From JAGOUN01 sp040389005 (GTDB taxonomy: Bacteria > Pseudomonadota > Gammaproteobacteria > JAGOUN01), in assembly GCA_040389005.1 (NCBI GenBank), contig JAZKAS010000002.1, positions 1-42,965 on the forward strand: 42,965 bases of DNA, given 5' to 3'. A program made the translations under genes and the position numbers. Below are positions 32,918 to 41,643 of this stretch, piece after piece. The notes under the pieces were generated by a model. It ran no database searches and was not told the origin of the DNA. It worked only from the letters and a program-made list of their open reading frames with translations. Positions within the stretch are counted from its first letter, which is position 1; the number at the start of each line of letters is the position of its first letter.

Positions 32918-34063
32918 ATGTCAATAAGCTACAGAGGTGTTTACCTGACCCCATCAACATCTGATTATCACGCTTGTCGATTGTCTGATGTTTCTTTTTA
33001 TGCCAATCATCTTTATGCTTTATTTGAATCAAGTTCTTATACTTGTCCATCAAATATAGCACTTCAAATAGATGATGAAAAAATTAGTTATGAAGTTTTG
33101 AGTGGCAAAATCAATCTTTGCGCTGCTGGTTTCCACGCATTGGGTGTTGAGCAAGGCGACGTCATTGTTTTTTCGCTGAAAAAATCTCTCGCATTGATTA
33201 TTGGATTAATGGCTGCATTTAAAATAGGTGCGAAGGTTTGCGTTTTGCCTGAAAAAGTTTCGTCGCTGCGCTTGCGTGCTATTCAACAGGCAATGCCAAT
33301 CGATTTTTTGATTAATGCGTCAGGAGTTGCGCCTTATATTCAACATGATAATATTTTTTTACCCCGTACCTTTGCCTATGAGCAGATCATGATGGCAGGC
33401 GTTCAAGTGGGTTCAATAAACGTAGATACTCATGTATTTATGACGTCAGCGCAATTAGTTATTCACTATGATGCGGTAAAAAAACTGCATCCCATAGAAT
33501 TCTCACAAGCTGCTTTTTTAAAAGCTATTAGTCAGTTAGAAGATATTTTACCTGCTTTACAGCCGGATCAAAAAATCTCTATTGCAACAGCGGTGACAAA
33601 ACCGTGTTTTATATTAGAGCTTTTTTATGCTTTTTCACGGCAGTTAACTTGCGTGTTCGTCGATAAAACGGCGAATGTTGATAATTGTTTTGCTGGCCAC
33701 GCCGTGACATTATCGATGATGAATTCAACAGCATTATTTTTGGAAGAACCCATTTTTTGCAAAGAAATTGATATTCAAGGCTTGAGGATTTCATTAGATG
33801 AAATCGAATATTTTGCGCGCCAATATCCTGGAATCACCCAGGTAAAAGCCTCTGTTTCTGTTGAAGGAATAGAATTGCACGCGCAGTTTTCTTGGGATTT
33901 TTATGCCTCGCTTGATTCTCGCTGTGTTGCTGCTGCAGACTTGTTATCACCAAAAGATGACGCGGATCGTTTGGCGTGCCGTTTATTTTATTTTTTGGCG
34001 CAACATTTGTGGGCGGAATTGCCGATAAAAACAATTATTTTGCAACCGGAATTAACGCAATAA
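32918..34063 (+). CDS. degenerate adenylation-domain (ANL) protein, likely non-catalytic
   Basis: A 381-residue protein whose N-terminal half resembles NRPS adenylation domains or acyl-CoA synthetases: PSNIALQIDDEKISYEVLSG, GVEQGDVIVFSL, and MAAFKIGAKVCVLPEK. The C-terminal SLDEIEYFARQYPGITQVKA resembles the region where A domains read xxxIExxLxxxPgVxxAxV. The glycine-rich P-loop (SGTTGKPKG) is missing; FMTSAQLVIHY stands in its place. No YGPTE, TGD or PxGK motif is visible, and total length is ~130 residues short. It is therefore probably a shrunken pseudoenzyme or decayed gene with an intact frame. AGAGGG precedes ATG 32918. It overlaps dapD tail-to-tail by 12 nt. Confidence 0.65.
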   Translation: MSISYRGVYLTPSTSDYHACRLSDVSFYANHLYALFESSSYTCPSNIALQIDDEKISYEVLSGKINLCAAGFHALGVEQGDVIVFSLKKSLALIIGLMAAFKIGAKVCVLPEKVSSLRLRAIQQAMPIDFLINASGVAPYIQHDNIFLPRTFAYEQIMMAGVQVGSINVDTHVFMTSAQLVIHYDAVKKLHPIEFSQAAFLKAISQLEDILPALQPDQKISIATAVTKPCFILELFYAFSRQLTCVFVDKTANVDNCFAGHAVTLSMMNSTALFLEEPIFCKEIDIQGLRISLDEIEYFARQYPGITQVKASVSVEGIELHAQFSWDFYASLDSRCVAAADLLSPKDDADRLACRLFYFLAQHLWAELPIKTIILQPELTQ

Positions 34064-34870
34064 CTCATTAATGCTCGTTTTTAACCGCGTGCGTTCGTCA
34101 ATTTGTTTAATAATCACGGCGCACGCCAGACTATGGCTGCCATCTTCGCTCGGTAAACTTCCTGGCACAACGACGGAGCCTTCTGGTACTCGGCCATAAA
34201 TAATTTCTTTAGTCATGCGATTATAAATTTTGGTACTTTGTCCGATGAATACGCCCATGCTAATGACAGAGTTTTTCTCAATAATCACACCTTCGACGAT
34301 CTCTGATCGTGCGCCGATAAAACAATTATCTTCAATGATGGTAGGATTCGCTTGAAGAGGTTCTAGCACGCCACCAATGCCTACACCGCCGGAAAGATGC
34401 ACGTTTTTGCCAATCTGTGCGCAGCTGCCGACCGTGGCCCAAGTATCAATCATGCAGCCTTCATCAACATACGCACCGATGTTTACAAAACTCGGCATGA
34501 CAATGACATTTTTACCGATATAACTGCCATAACGGACATAACTGCTGGGAACAAGGCGCGCCTTTTCATTTATAAAATCTTGCTCAGAATGATGGCTATA
34601 TTTTGGAGCAATTTTATCGAAATATTGCAAATCTCCTGCTTGGATAATTTTATTTGATGTCGTGATGAAGGAAAGTAAAATCGCTTTTTTTATCCAGTCA
34701 TTCACTATCCATTGGTTCGCTTGTTTCTCGGCGACGCGTAGGATGCCTTGATTCAACTCGCTTAAAATGACAGTGATGGCATTGGCAAGCTCAGAAGGGT
34801 GGTGCGTCGGTGAGTATTGGCTTTTGTTTTCAAAGGCTTGGTGGATGAGCGCTTGATAGTCGTGTGGCAT
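34052..34870 (-). CDS. dapD: 2,3,4,5-tetrahydropyridine-2,6-dicarboxylate N-succinyltransferase
   Basis: A 272-residue left-handed beta-helix acyltransferase of the lysine/diaminopimelate pathway, transferring succinyl from succinyl-CoA to tetrahydrodipicolinate. The hexapeptide-repeat region contains VNIGAYVDEGCMIDTW, VGSCAQIGKNVHLSGG and VIEKNSVISMGVFIG, nearly identical in pattern to E. coli DapD (274). It is divergent from msbA with starts only ~85 nt apart and convergent with the adenylation-like gene. Confidence 0.96.
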   Translation of the reverse strand: MPHDYQALIHQAFENKSQYSPTHHPSELANAITVILSELNQGILRVAEKQANQWIVNDWIKKAILLSFITTSNKIIQAGDLQYFDKIAPKYSHHSEQDFINEKARLVPSSYVRYGSYIGKNVIVMPSFVNIGAYVDEGCMIDTWATVGSCAQIGKNVHLSGGVGIGGVLEPLQANPTIIEDNCFIGARSEIVEGVIIEKNSVISMGVFIGQSTKIYNRMTKEIIYGRVPEGSVVVPGSLPSEDGSHSLACAVIIKQIDERTRLKTSINELLR

Positions 34871-34955
34871 GTTAATTTCCAGTTATAATCGATTCTCGTA
34901 TCTACCGTCATTTTGTGCTAAATTTCAAGGTAATTGTTATGAAAACGGGTCGTTT

Positions 34956-36713
34956 ATGAAGAAAAAATACAGTTGGCGCTTATATGGCCGTCTTTTGACC
35001 TATGTTCTTCCGTTTTGGCCGGCGTTTCTTATCGGTATTTTAGGCAGTATTGTTTATTCTGGTGTGGATGCATGGTTAGTTCATTTTTTGACTCCATTGC
35101 TAAATAAAGGATTTATTCAACACGACGCAGGTTTTATTCGTTGGTTGCCGGTGATAGTTATTTCAATCTTTCTGGTTCGCGGTGGTGCGAATATTGCGTC
35201 TGACTATTTCATGACGTCGGTGGCACGTAGCATCGTGATGGTATTTCGGCAAAAGATTTTTCAGCATTATCAACATATGCCAGCGCGTGAATATGATCAA
35301 AGTAGCGCAGGGAATTTATTATCAGCCATTACCTATAATGTCGAACAAATTGCGAATGCGAGTTCGGATGCGTTGACGACTTTTTTGCAGTCGATTGTTT
35401 TGGTAATTGGATTGCTGATTGTGATGTTTACAATTAGTTGGCAACTGTCGTGTATTTATTTTGCGGCTATTCCCGTAATTGTTTTAGTCGTCTCGATTTC
35501 TAGTAAAAAAACGCGCCGATTAAGTTTATCGATACAAGAATCCATGGGGCAAACGACGACAATCGCAGAAGAAAATATTAGTGGTTATAAAGTGGTGCGT
35601 ACGTTTTGTGGGCAAGCGTATGAATCCGCGCGTTTTGCAGAAGCGGTTAAAACGAATTTTATTCGCGAAATGAAATTAGCCATGACGAAAGGGCTGAGTA
35701 TTTCAGGCGTACAGCTTGTTGCGGCGATTGCATTAGCAACGATTATTTATGTAGCAACAGCTAGTCATGCTTATGGGCTTTCTGCGGGTGCGTTTACATC
35801 GTTAATTGCTGCGATGTTAGCGATTTTAAAACCCATGCGTGATATTACCAATGTGAATAATAAGATTCAGCGCGGTTTAGCGGGTGCGCAGGCTATTTTT
35901 GAAGTATTGGATAAACCCTTAGAAGTGAATACGGGTAAAGAAAATGTCAAAGGCGTTGAAAGTCTCATTGAATTTAGACACGTTAATTTTAAATATAATG
36001 CGGCTTCAACAGAAAATGTTTTGGCCGATATTCATTTTACAATCAAGCCGAAAGAAATTGTCGCACTCGTTGGGCGATCAGGCAGTGGCAAAAGTTCGTT
36101 AGCCAGTTTATTAATGCGCTTCTATCCGGCTAATCCGGGAGAAATTTTTCTCGGTGGCAAAGATATCAACGAATATGAGCTGATACAATTTCGACAATAC
36201 TTTGCTTATGTTGGCCAGCATGTAGTTTTATTTAATGATACCGTAGCAAATAATATTGCTTATGGTCCGTTTAGAGAAAATGTTTCCAGGGAAGAAATTA
36301 TTGAAGCGGCGAAGATGGCGAATGCGTTAGAATTTATTGAAGCCTTGCCATTAGGATTTGATACAATAATTGGTGATAACGGAGCATTGTTATCGGGTGG
36401 TCAGCGTCAGCGAATTGCTTTGGCGCGCGCTATCATCAAAAAAGCACCTGTTTTAATTTTAGATGAAGCAACGTCGGCGCTCGACACAGAATCTGAGCAC
36501 TATATTCAAGAAGCCCTTAATGCGCTCATGCATCAATGTACGACCTTAGTCATTGCGCATCGATTATCTACCGTCAAAGAAGCAGATAAAATTATCGTCA
36601 TGGACAAAGGGCGTGTTGTAGAAAGTGGACGGCATGAAGAACTGCTTGCGAAGCAGGGCGGTTATTATCATAGACTTTATCAGATGCAGTTTAAAGATGA
36701 TCATGATGAATAA
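34956..36713 (+). CDS. msbA: lipid A/phospholipid flippase, ABC transporter MsbA
   Basis: An inner-membrane homodimeric flippase moving lipid A-core to the periplasmic leaflet. From ATG 34956 the product is 585 residues (E. coli 582) and starts MKKKYSWRLYGRLLTYVLPF. The upstream in-frame ATG at 34869 overlaps the dapD start and gives an atypical leader. Six TM helices are followed by Walker A GRSGSGKSS, signature SGGQRQR, Walker B LILDEATSALD and IAHRLST. It overlaps lpxK by about 8-11 nt, the conserved msbA-lpxK operon. Confidence 0.95.
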   Translation: MKKKYSWRLYGRLLTYVLPFWPAFLIGILGSIVYSGVDAWLVHFLTPLLNKGFIQHDAGFIRWLPVIVISIFLVRGGANIASDYFMTSVARSIVMVFRQKIFQHYQHMPAREYDQSSAGNLLSAITYNVEQIANASSDALTTFLQSIVLVIGLLIVMFTISWQLSCIYFAAIPVIVLVVSISSKKTRRLSLSIQESMGQTTTIAEENISGYKVVRTFCGQAYESARFAEAVKTNFIREMKLAMTKGLSISGVQLVAAIALATIIYVATASHAYGLSAGAFTSLIAAMLAILKPMRDITNVNNKIQRGLAGAQAIFEVLDKPLEVNTGKENVKGVESLIEFRHVNFKYNAASTENVLADIHFTIKPKEIVALVGRSGSGKSSLASLLMRFYPANPGEIFLGGKDINEYELIQFRQYFAYVGQHVVLFNDTVANNIAYGPFRENVSREEIIEAAKMANALEFIEALPLGFDTIIGDNGALLSGGQRQRIALARAIIKKAPVLILDEATSALDTESEHYIQEALNALMHQCTTLVIAHRLSTVKEADKIIVMDKGRVVESGRHEELLAKQGGYYHRLYQMQFKDDHDE

Positions 36714-37707
36714 GTCAGGGATTGAAGCGTGGATAACGCGGCATTGGTATTCTCCGCATAAGACCTGGTTTGCTTATGGATTGATGCCTGTTGCAGCTGT
36801 TTTTATGCAAATCGCTTACTTAAGAAGATGGTTATATAAAAAAGGTTGGTTAACTTCTTATCGCGCTTCTTGTCCGGTGATTGTTGTTGGAAATATTTCT
36901 GTGGGCGGTGTGGGGAAAACACCTTTAGTGGTTGCGTTGTATTTTTTTTTAAAAGAGCGTGGTTGGACGCCGGGCATTGTTACTCGGGGTTATCGGGGGC
37001 GTTATAAGGGCGTTGCTTGGGTGGCAGCAGATTCTGATCCTAATGAAGTGGGTGATGAAGCGGTGTTGCTGGCGGCAAGAACCGGAGCCGCGGTAGTCGT
37101 GTCGCGCGATCGCTCAAGTGCAGTTAGAGTGCTTACGCATGAAACGGCGTGCGATATTGTTTTGAGTGATGACGGATTGCAACACTATGGCATGGGGCGT
37201 GATATTGAAATCGCCGTCATCGATGCCGCTCGAAAACTTGGCAATCGATTATGTTTGCCGGCAGGGCCACTTCGTGAGCCTGTATCCCGATTAAAGAAGG
37301 TTGATATTGTTGCGGTCAATGGTGGTGATGAATCGCAATGTGCATTTGCATTGTCTGGCATGAGTCTAATTAATGTATTAAATCCTACTATCACTCAGGG
37401 CGTGCAAGCTTTATTTGGAAAAAAAATACAAGCATTGGCGGGCATTGGTTCGCCTAAGCGCTTTTTTGATTATTTAAGGGGTCTAGGTGCAGAGGTTGTT
37501 GAGCATGCTTTTCCAGATCATTATGCATTTCAAGCCAGTGATTTTGCCTGCTTTTCTGCGAGTGATGTTTTGGTGATGACAGAAAAGGATGCGGTGAAAT
37601 GCCGTGTCTTTGCAAAAGAAAATATGTGGTTTTTCCCAGTAGAAGCGCATCTTAATGCATTGTTTATAAACAAGTTTAATGGCTGTTTAAAACATTTGTT
37701 GCCATAA
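36706..37707 (+). CDS. lpxK: tetraacyldisaccharide 4'-kinase
   Basis: Membrane-associated kinase that phosphorylates the 4' position of the lipid A disaccharide. The product is 333 residues (E. coli 328), with the P-loop VGNISVGGVGKTPLVV, SDDGLQHY and PAGPLREP as expected. ATG 36706 (or 36703, 36697) overlaps the msbA stop; the in-frame ATG at 36625 lies deep in msbA and is rejected. The N-terminus starts NKSGIEAWITRHWYS, comparable with other LpxK. The gene is not followed by kdsB; an outer-membrane protein comes next after 241 nt. Confidence 0.95.
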   Translation: MNKSGIEAWITRHWYSPHKTWFAYGLMPVAAVFMQIAYLRRWLYKKGWLTSYRASCPVIVVGNISVGGVGKTPLVVALYFFLKERGWTPGIVTRGYRGRYKGVAWVAADSDPNEVGDEAVLLAARTGAAVVVSRDRSSAVRVLTHETACDIVLSDDGLQHYGMGRDIEIAVIDAARKLGNRLCLPAGPLREPVSRLKKVDIVAVNGGDESQCAFALSGMSLINVLNPTITQGVQALFGKKIQALAGIGSPKRFFDYLRGLGAEVVEHAFPDHYAFQASDFACFSASDVLVMTEKDAVKCRVFAKENMWFFPVEAHLNALFINKFNGCLKHLLP

Positions 37708-37948
37708 ATCAGTGGTTTTATTGCACATGACAAATAGGGTTTTCCCTTATATTTGGTTTTGTTTTGAGCTTTTAATGAATTTATTTAATGAAAATTTAAG
37801 AATATCGAAAAGAGACGGAGCTAATGGCTTGTTTTTACTACGTGTTTTTTGCTAACCTACATTTGGCTTAGTGATACTGGTTACCAAAGCGGTGTCGTCT
37901 AGGAAATTTAAACTCATTTAAACTCAATCCAAAAAGGGAGTTATTCTA
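37708..37948. other. intergenic region, lpxK to OMP gene
   Basis: AT-rich, without an ORF or a hairpin I would call a terminator. GGGAG at the right end is the SD of the OMP gene. A promoter is expected but no convincing -35/-10 pair stands out. Confidence 0.5.
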
Positions 37949-38629
37949 ATGAAAAAATCGGTCCTTACTTCATTGATCGCAGCTTCTGCACTATTCACAG
38001 GTGTGGCGTTTGCTGGTAGCTATACTGCTGATGCAGGTTATACAGCTGCTGATACTAGTGCAATGGCTGGCAGCGAAAATGGTTTTCTACAAGGTTTGTA
38101 TGTAGGTGTTGGCGTTAATAAGTCAGCTACTAACACAAACACTACTACTATTGGCGATACAGACGTTGATAGCACTAGCGTTAATTCTTCAAAATACGGT
38201 TATGGTGTTTTGGTAGGTAAAAAATTAAACGACATCTTTGCTGCAGAACTTTCTTATAATTCTTATGGCAAAAATGCGTACAACAACGCTGATGGCTCAA
38301 CAACAACATACGATCCAATGTGGTCTACAATGTTAATGGGCGTAGTAAACTCAACAGCTTACTATGGTATTAGCGGTCACCTTAAAGGTGGTGTATCTTA
38401 CAATTCTGTTACAACACACGTTGCAACAGATGGCGTTACATCTTCTGAATCACAATACCGTGGTGCTAACTTAGCTTATGGTTTAGGTCTTGAATATGAT
38501 TACAAACAATTCGGCTTAAGCGCTGATTGGACACGTGTTCAAACTCAAAGCAATAGCACAAATGGTGGAACTTCTAACGTATACGTTCCTGATGTATATA
38601 GCTTAACGTTCTTATTCAACTTCGCTTAA
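37949..38629 (+). CDS. outer membrane beta-barrel protein (small OmpA-like/OMP_b-brl)
   Basis: A 226-residue exported protein. The signal peptide KKSVLTSLIAASALFTGVAFA ends at an AxA site about residue 22. The mature part has alternating beta-strand patterns, Gly/Tyr/Asn/Thr-rich with extended Ser/Thr loops (SATNTNTTTIGD), and ends VYSLTFLFNFA, close to the aromatic-terminated OMP signature. It resembles 8-stranded barrels (PF13505 type) found abundantly in Legionellales; no OmpA peptidoglycan domain is present. GGGAG upstream of ATG. A very strong terminator follows at 38671, suggesting high expression. Confidence 0.85.
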   Translation: MKKSVLTSLIAASALFTGVAFAGSYTADAGYTAADTSAMAGSENGFLQGLYVGVGVNKSATNTNTTTIGDTDVDSTSVNSSKYGYGVLVGKKLNDIFAAELSYNSYGKNAYNNADGSTTTYDPMWSTMLMGVVNSTAYYGISGHLKGGVSYNSVTTHVATDGVTSSESQYRGANLAYGLGLEYDYKQFGLSADWTRVQTQSNSTNGGTSNVYVPDVYSLTFLFNFA

Positions 38630-38670
38630 TCCGCGATTTTGTAGGGTGGATCTTTGTATCTACCTAAGAA

Positions 38671-38701
38671 AAGGCCCTGCGAAAGCAGGGCCTTTTTTTT
38701 T
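38671..38701 (+). terminator. rho-independent terminator of the OMP gene
   Basis: A perfect 10-bp stem AAGGCCCTGC / GCAGGGCCTT with GAAA tetraloop and a T9-10 tract, about 40 nt after the OMP stop. Confidence 0.97.
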
Positions 38702-38736
38702 CTTAAAATAAAAATAACTATTCGCCACGCTGGACT

Positions 38737-38868
38737 AGAGCTCTTTCGAAACTCATGTCGTCGTTATTGCGAGTACTTGAAACAATCTATCTTCATCTTT
38801 TGTTTTTCCGTATGGATTGCTGCGCTGTGCTCGCAATGACGTCCCTGCGGGACGTTTCAAAAGACTCT
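38737..38868. repeat. MITE/REP-like element, copy 2
   Basis: About 132 bp bounded by imperfect inverted repeats AGAGCTCTTTCGAAAC (left) and GTTTCAAAAGACTCT (right). Inside lies a second inverted pair, TATTGCGAGTACTTGAAACAATC against GATTGCTGCGCTGTGCTCGCAATGACG (bases 38765-38840 region), plus a GTCCC-TGC-GGGAC hairpin. The CGTCATTGCGAG...GCAATC core is a widespread intergenic repeat type and is shared with 32738-32778. No transposase is present. Confidence 0.75.
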
Positions 38869-38881
38869 AATAAACTGTAAT

Positions 38882-40252
38882 TTATATGTTCTTGGCTAAC
38901 ACCGCAGCCAAACCAATATACGTTGCCGGCGTAAGCTCCATCAGCTCTTGTTTGGCAGCAAGGGGCAGGTCTAGTGTCTGTATAAAACGACTTACATCCT
39001 GCGCTTGAATTAATTTTCCTTGAGAAAACTCTTTGAGTTGTTCATAGGGGTTCTGAATGCCATACTTGCGCAGTACGGTTTGAATCGCTTCAGTTAAGAC
39101 TTCCCAATGTTGATTAAGGTCATTCGTAATTTGTTCAGCATTAACCGTTAATTTTTTTAAACCTGCTTGTAAAGAAGAATAAGCAAGCGTGCTATGAGCT
39201 ACTGCTACACCTATATTTCGTAATACAGTAGAATCACTTAAATCTCGTTGCCATCGTGAAATAGGTAGCTTTTCAGCAAAAAAATTAAATAATGCGTTTG
39301 CCATGCCCAAATTACCTTCTGCATTTTCGAAATCAATAGGGTTAATTTTATGGGGCATCGTGGATGAACCTACTTCGCCTGATTTTTTTATTTGCTTAAA
39401 ATAATCAATTGCAATATATCCCCAAATATCTCGAGAAAAATCAATTAAAATTGTGTTGATACGAACAAGTGCATGAGAAAATTCAGCAATATAATCGTGA
39501 GGTTCTATTTGCGTAGTATAAGGATTATGGCTTAAACCAAAGTGCTCAATAAAATTTTTAGAAGCTAATAACCAATTTACTTGAGGGTATGCACAGGTGT
39601 GTGCATTAAAATTACCTGTCGCACCGTTTATTTTTGCAGTTATTTTTATTTCGCTTAGTAATATGTGTTGTCGTTGTAATCGAGCGACTGTATTTGCAAA
39701 CTCTTTGCCTAAAGTTGTTGGTGTAGCAGGCTGACCATGGGTTCGCGCTAACATCGCAACATCGGCATTTTGATGTGCCAACTGCGTTAATAGCTGCAAA
39801 AGTTGCTTGATATTAGGATTCAATATATGTTCTATCAAATCTTTAAACATTAACGCATAAGCAATATTATTGATATCTTCAGAAGTACATGCAAAATGAA
39901 TAAATTCTAGATAGGGGAGAAAAGCAGAATGGGTGCTCAATTTTTCTTTCAAAAAATATTCAACAGCCTTAACATCATGTTGTGTTGTTTTTTCAAAATC
40001 TTTAATTTTCAAAGCATCTTCCATTGAATATTGAGAAGCAATAGATCTTAAGTATGATTTTAGTTGTGGTGTAAATTCAGTAACCTCAGGAATCTCAGGA
40101 TGCTCTGAGAGAAAAATAAGCCATTCAATTTCAACAACCAATCGATATCTGATTAATGCTGCTTCGCTCGCATATTCGCTTAATGATTGAGTTTTTTCAT
40201 GATAACGCCCATCAATCGGTGATACGGCATAAAGAGTTTTTAAAGTAATCAT
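38882..40252 (-). CDS. purB: adenylosuccinate lyase
   Basis: A 456-residue enzyme (identical length to E. coli PurB) cleaving SAICAR to AICAR and adenylosuccinate to AMP in purine synthesis. It has the fumarase/aspartase superfamily signature GSSTMPHKINPIDFENAEGN, the catalytic His loop TRTHGQPATPTT-like (LARTHGQPATPTTLGKE), and N-terminal LYAVSPIDGRYHEKT. ATG 40252 overlaps the stop of the GT87-like gene by 4 nt, so mnmA, the GT87-like gene and purB form one transcriptional unit. Confidence 0.97.
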   Translation of the reverse strand: MITLKTLYAVSPIDGRYHEKTQSLSEYASEAALIRYRLVVEIEWLIFLSEHPEIPEVTEFTPQLKSYLRSIASQYSMEDALKIKDFEKTTQHDVKAVEYFLKEKLSTHSAFLPYLEFIHFACTSEDINNIAYALMFKDLIEHILNPNIKQLLQLLTQLAHQNADVAMLARTHGQPATPTTLGKEFANTVARLQRQHILLSEIKITAKINGATGNFNAHTCAYPQVNWLLASKNFIEHFGLSHNPYTTQIEPHDYIAEFSHALVRINTILIDFSRDIWGYIAIDYFKQIKKSGEVGSSTMPHKINPIDFENAEGNLGMANALFNFFAEKLPISRWQRDLSDSTVLRNIGVAVAHSTLAYSSLQAGLKKLTVNAEQITNDLNQHWEVLTEAIQTVLRKYGIQNPYEQLKEFSQGKLIQAQDVSRFIQTLDLPLAAKQELMELTPATYIGLAAVLAKNI

Positions 40253-41643
40253 AATAATTTTCGCTCAGAGTTAGAGGGGAGTAAATCTTTCATGCTGGCA
40301 AGTGGCATTGTTTCTTTTTCAGGAGGCTGACCTTTGGTGAGTGAAACGATAATGCCGCTTATGCCTATGATAGAGGGTAATATACAAATTGAAAAAATAA
40401 GTAATTTAAATTTATGCGTCAAAATGGGAGTTTGATTTTTTTCATTGGGTAGTAATAATTGAAACAAGTTGACAGTATTAAAGAGTAGTAACGAAATAAA
40501 AAACAAGTTTCCTTTAGAGACAAGTAGCATTGATGAGATTTCTGTGTCTCGATAAATTGGAAAAGGTAATTCGCTCAAAAAAAATGAAAACAATAATAGG
40601 CAAATTAAGGGCACGTAATATCGACTTGATTCGGCTTCGATAATGGTAATGAGGAAAGCGGTGATTAATATTGGAAAATAATAACTCCAACCTAGCGGAG
40701 AGATAAGTAGCATGGATGAAAGTGTGAAAGCAAAAGGTAGCGATGAAGTTATATTTTTTCGAGTAAAGTAGTAGATGAGGGTCGCATAGATCAAGAAAAA
40801 AGAATAATAGATGTTTTTGCCCAGGTTTGGAGAGAATAACATGGAATGAAAGCGGTGGCTTTTTTCGCCTAAAATGCGAGCGAAGAAGCCATACCAAGAA
40901 GCGTTCCAATTGACACCATACCAACCCACTCGATTTAATGCTTCAAAATAGCCTTGATAGATTGATTTGCCGTAAACCATTAAAGGAATTGAAGCAAACA
41001 ATAAGCTAAAAAATAAAAATGCAACAAGCACTTGATATTGCTTTTTAGCAAAAAAATAAATTAAAAAAACACCAAAAAATAATTTCATATTAATGGCTAA
41101 TGCTAATAAAAACCCTGCGCGAATAAAGCATTTTTTTTCTAAAGCTAAATAAAAAAAAATAATCAGCGCATTAAGTGCTAAAGCAACCTGGCCAAATGTC
41201 GTATTCATAAATGCCGGCCAGTAAAATAGATTGGCTAAGATGAAAGCGGTTAATATTAAACGGTTAAATTTTGTCTTGTCGGTGTAAAAATGTTGATAGA
41301 GACGAGTTAATGCCCAGATATTAAGTAATACTGTGGATGTCATAAAGGCAATAAAAAAATTTTGATAACTGACGTATCGCGTCACAAAAGCAGCGATCAT
41401 TACAGAAAAAGGTGGTGACAAGTTCGGTATAATGGCTGTTTTTGAATGATGCGTAGCAATATAAGCTTGGCTAAAGTGATATCCTGGCGTATGTGTATTT
41501 AACATTTTTCCAGAAAGATAAGTCAGCATAATATCCGTATTTAAATGATGAGATGCAAGTATAAAAATACTACCGCTATAAGCATAAGCAAGTAATAATG
41601 CGGTTATTAATAAGAAAATTTTTATAGTCGTCTTATGTTGCAT
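40249..41643 (-). CDS. polytopic membrane protein, GT87/DUF2029-like glycosyltransferase
   Basis: A 464-residue integral membrane protein with roughly 10-12 hydrophobic segments. Its layout resembles GT-C type polyprenyl-phosphate-dependent mannosyl/arabinosyl transferases (GT87, PF09594): an early periplasmic loop DIMLTYLSGKMLNTHTPGYH contains the Asp and the YxxG/A pattern, and ALAINMKLFFGVFLIYF follows mid-protein. The ATG at 41643 (QHKTTIKIFLLITALLL start) is chosen because an upstream in-frame ATG at 41691 is inside mnmA. It overlaps mnmA by 11 nt and purB by 4 nt. The substrate is unknown; a cell-envelope glycan is likely. Confidence 0.75.
   Translation of the reverse strand: MQHKTTIKIFLLITALLLAYAYSGSIFILASHHLNTDIMLTYLSGKMLNTHTPGYHFSQAYIATHHSKTAIIPNLSPPFSVMIAAFVTRYVSYQNFFIAFMTSTVLLNIWALTRLYQHFYTDKTKFNRLILTAFILANLFYWPAFMNTTFGQVALALNALIIFFYLALEKKCFIRAGFLLALAINMKLFFGVFLIYFFAKKQYQVLVAFLFFSLLFASIPLMVYGKSIYQGYFEALNRVGWYGVNWNASWYGFFARILGEKSHRFHSMLFSPNLGKNIYYSFFLIYATLIYYFTRKNITSSLPFAFTLSSMLLISPLGWSYYFPILITAFLITIIEAESSRYYVPLICLLLFSFFLSELPFPIYRDTEISSMLLVSKGNLFFISLLLFNTVNLFQLLLPNEKNQTPILTHKFKLLIFSICILPSIIGISGIIVSLTKGQPPEKETMPLASMKDLLPSNSERKLL

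Noticed and set aside
32918..34063. Functional acyl-CoA synthetase
   Set aside because: P-loop and the catalytic Lys motif are absent.
34869..34955. Extended N-terminus of MsbA
   Set aside because: Overlaps the divergent dapD start and adds residues absent in the family; ATG 34956 gives the standard length.
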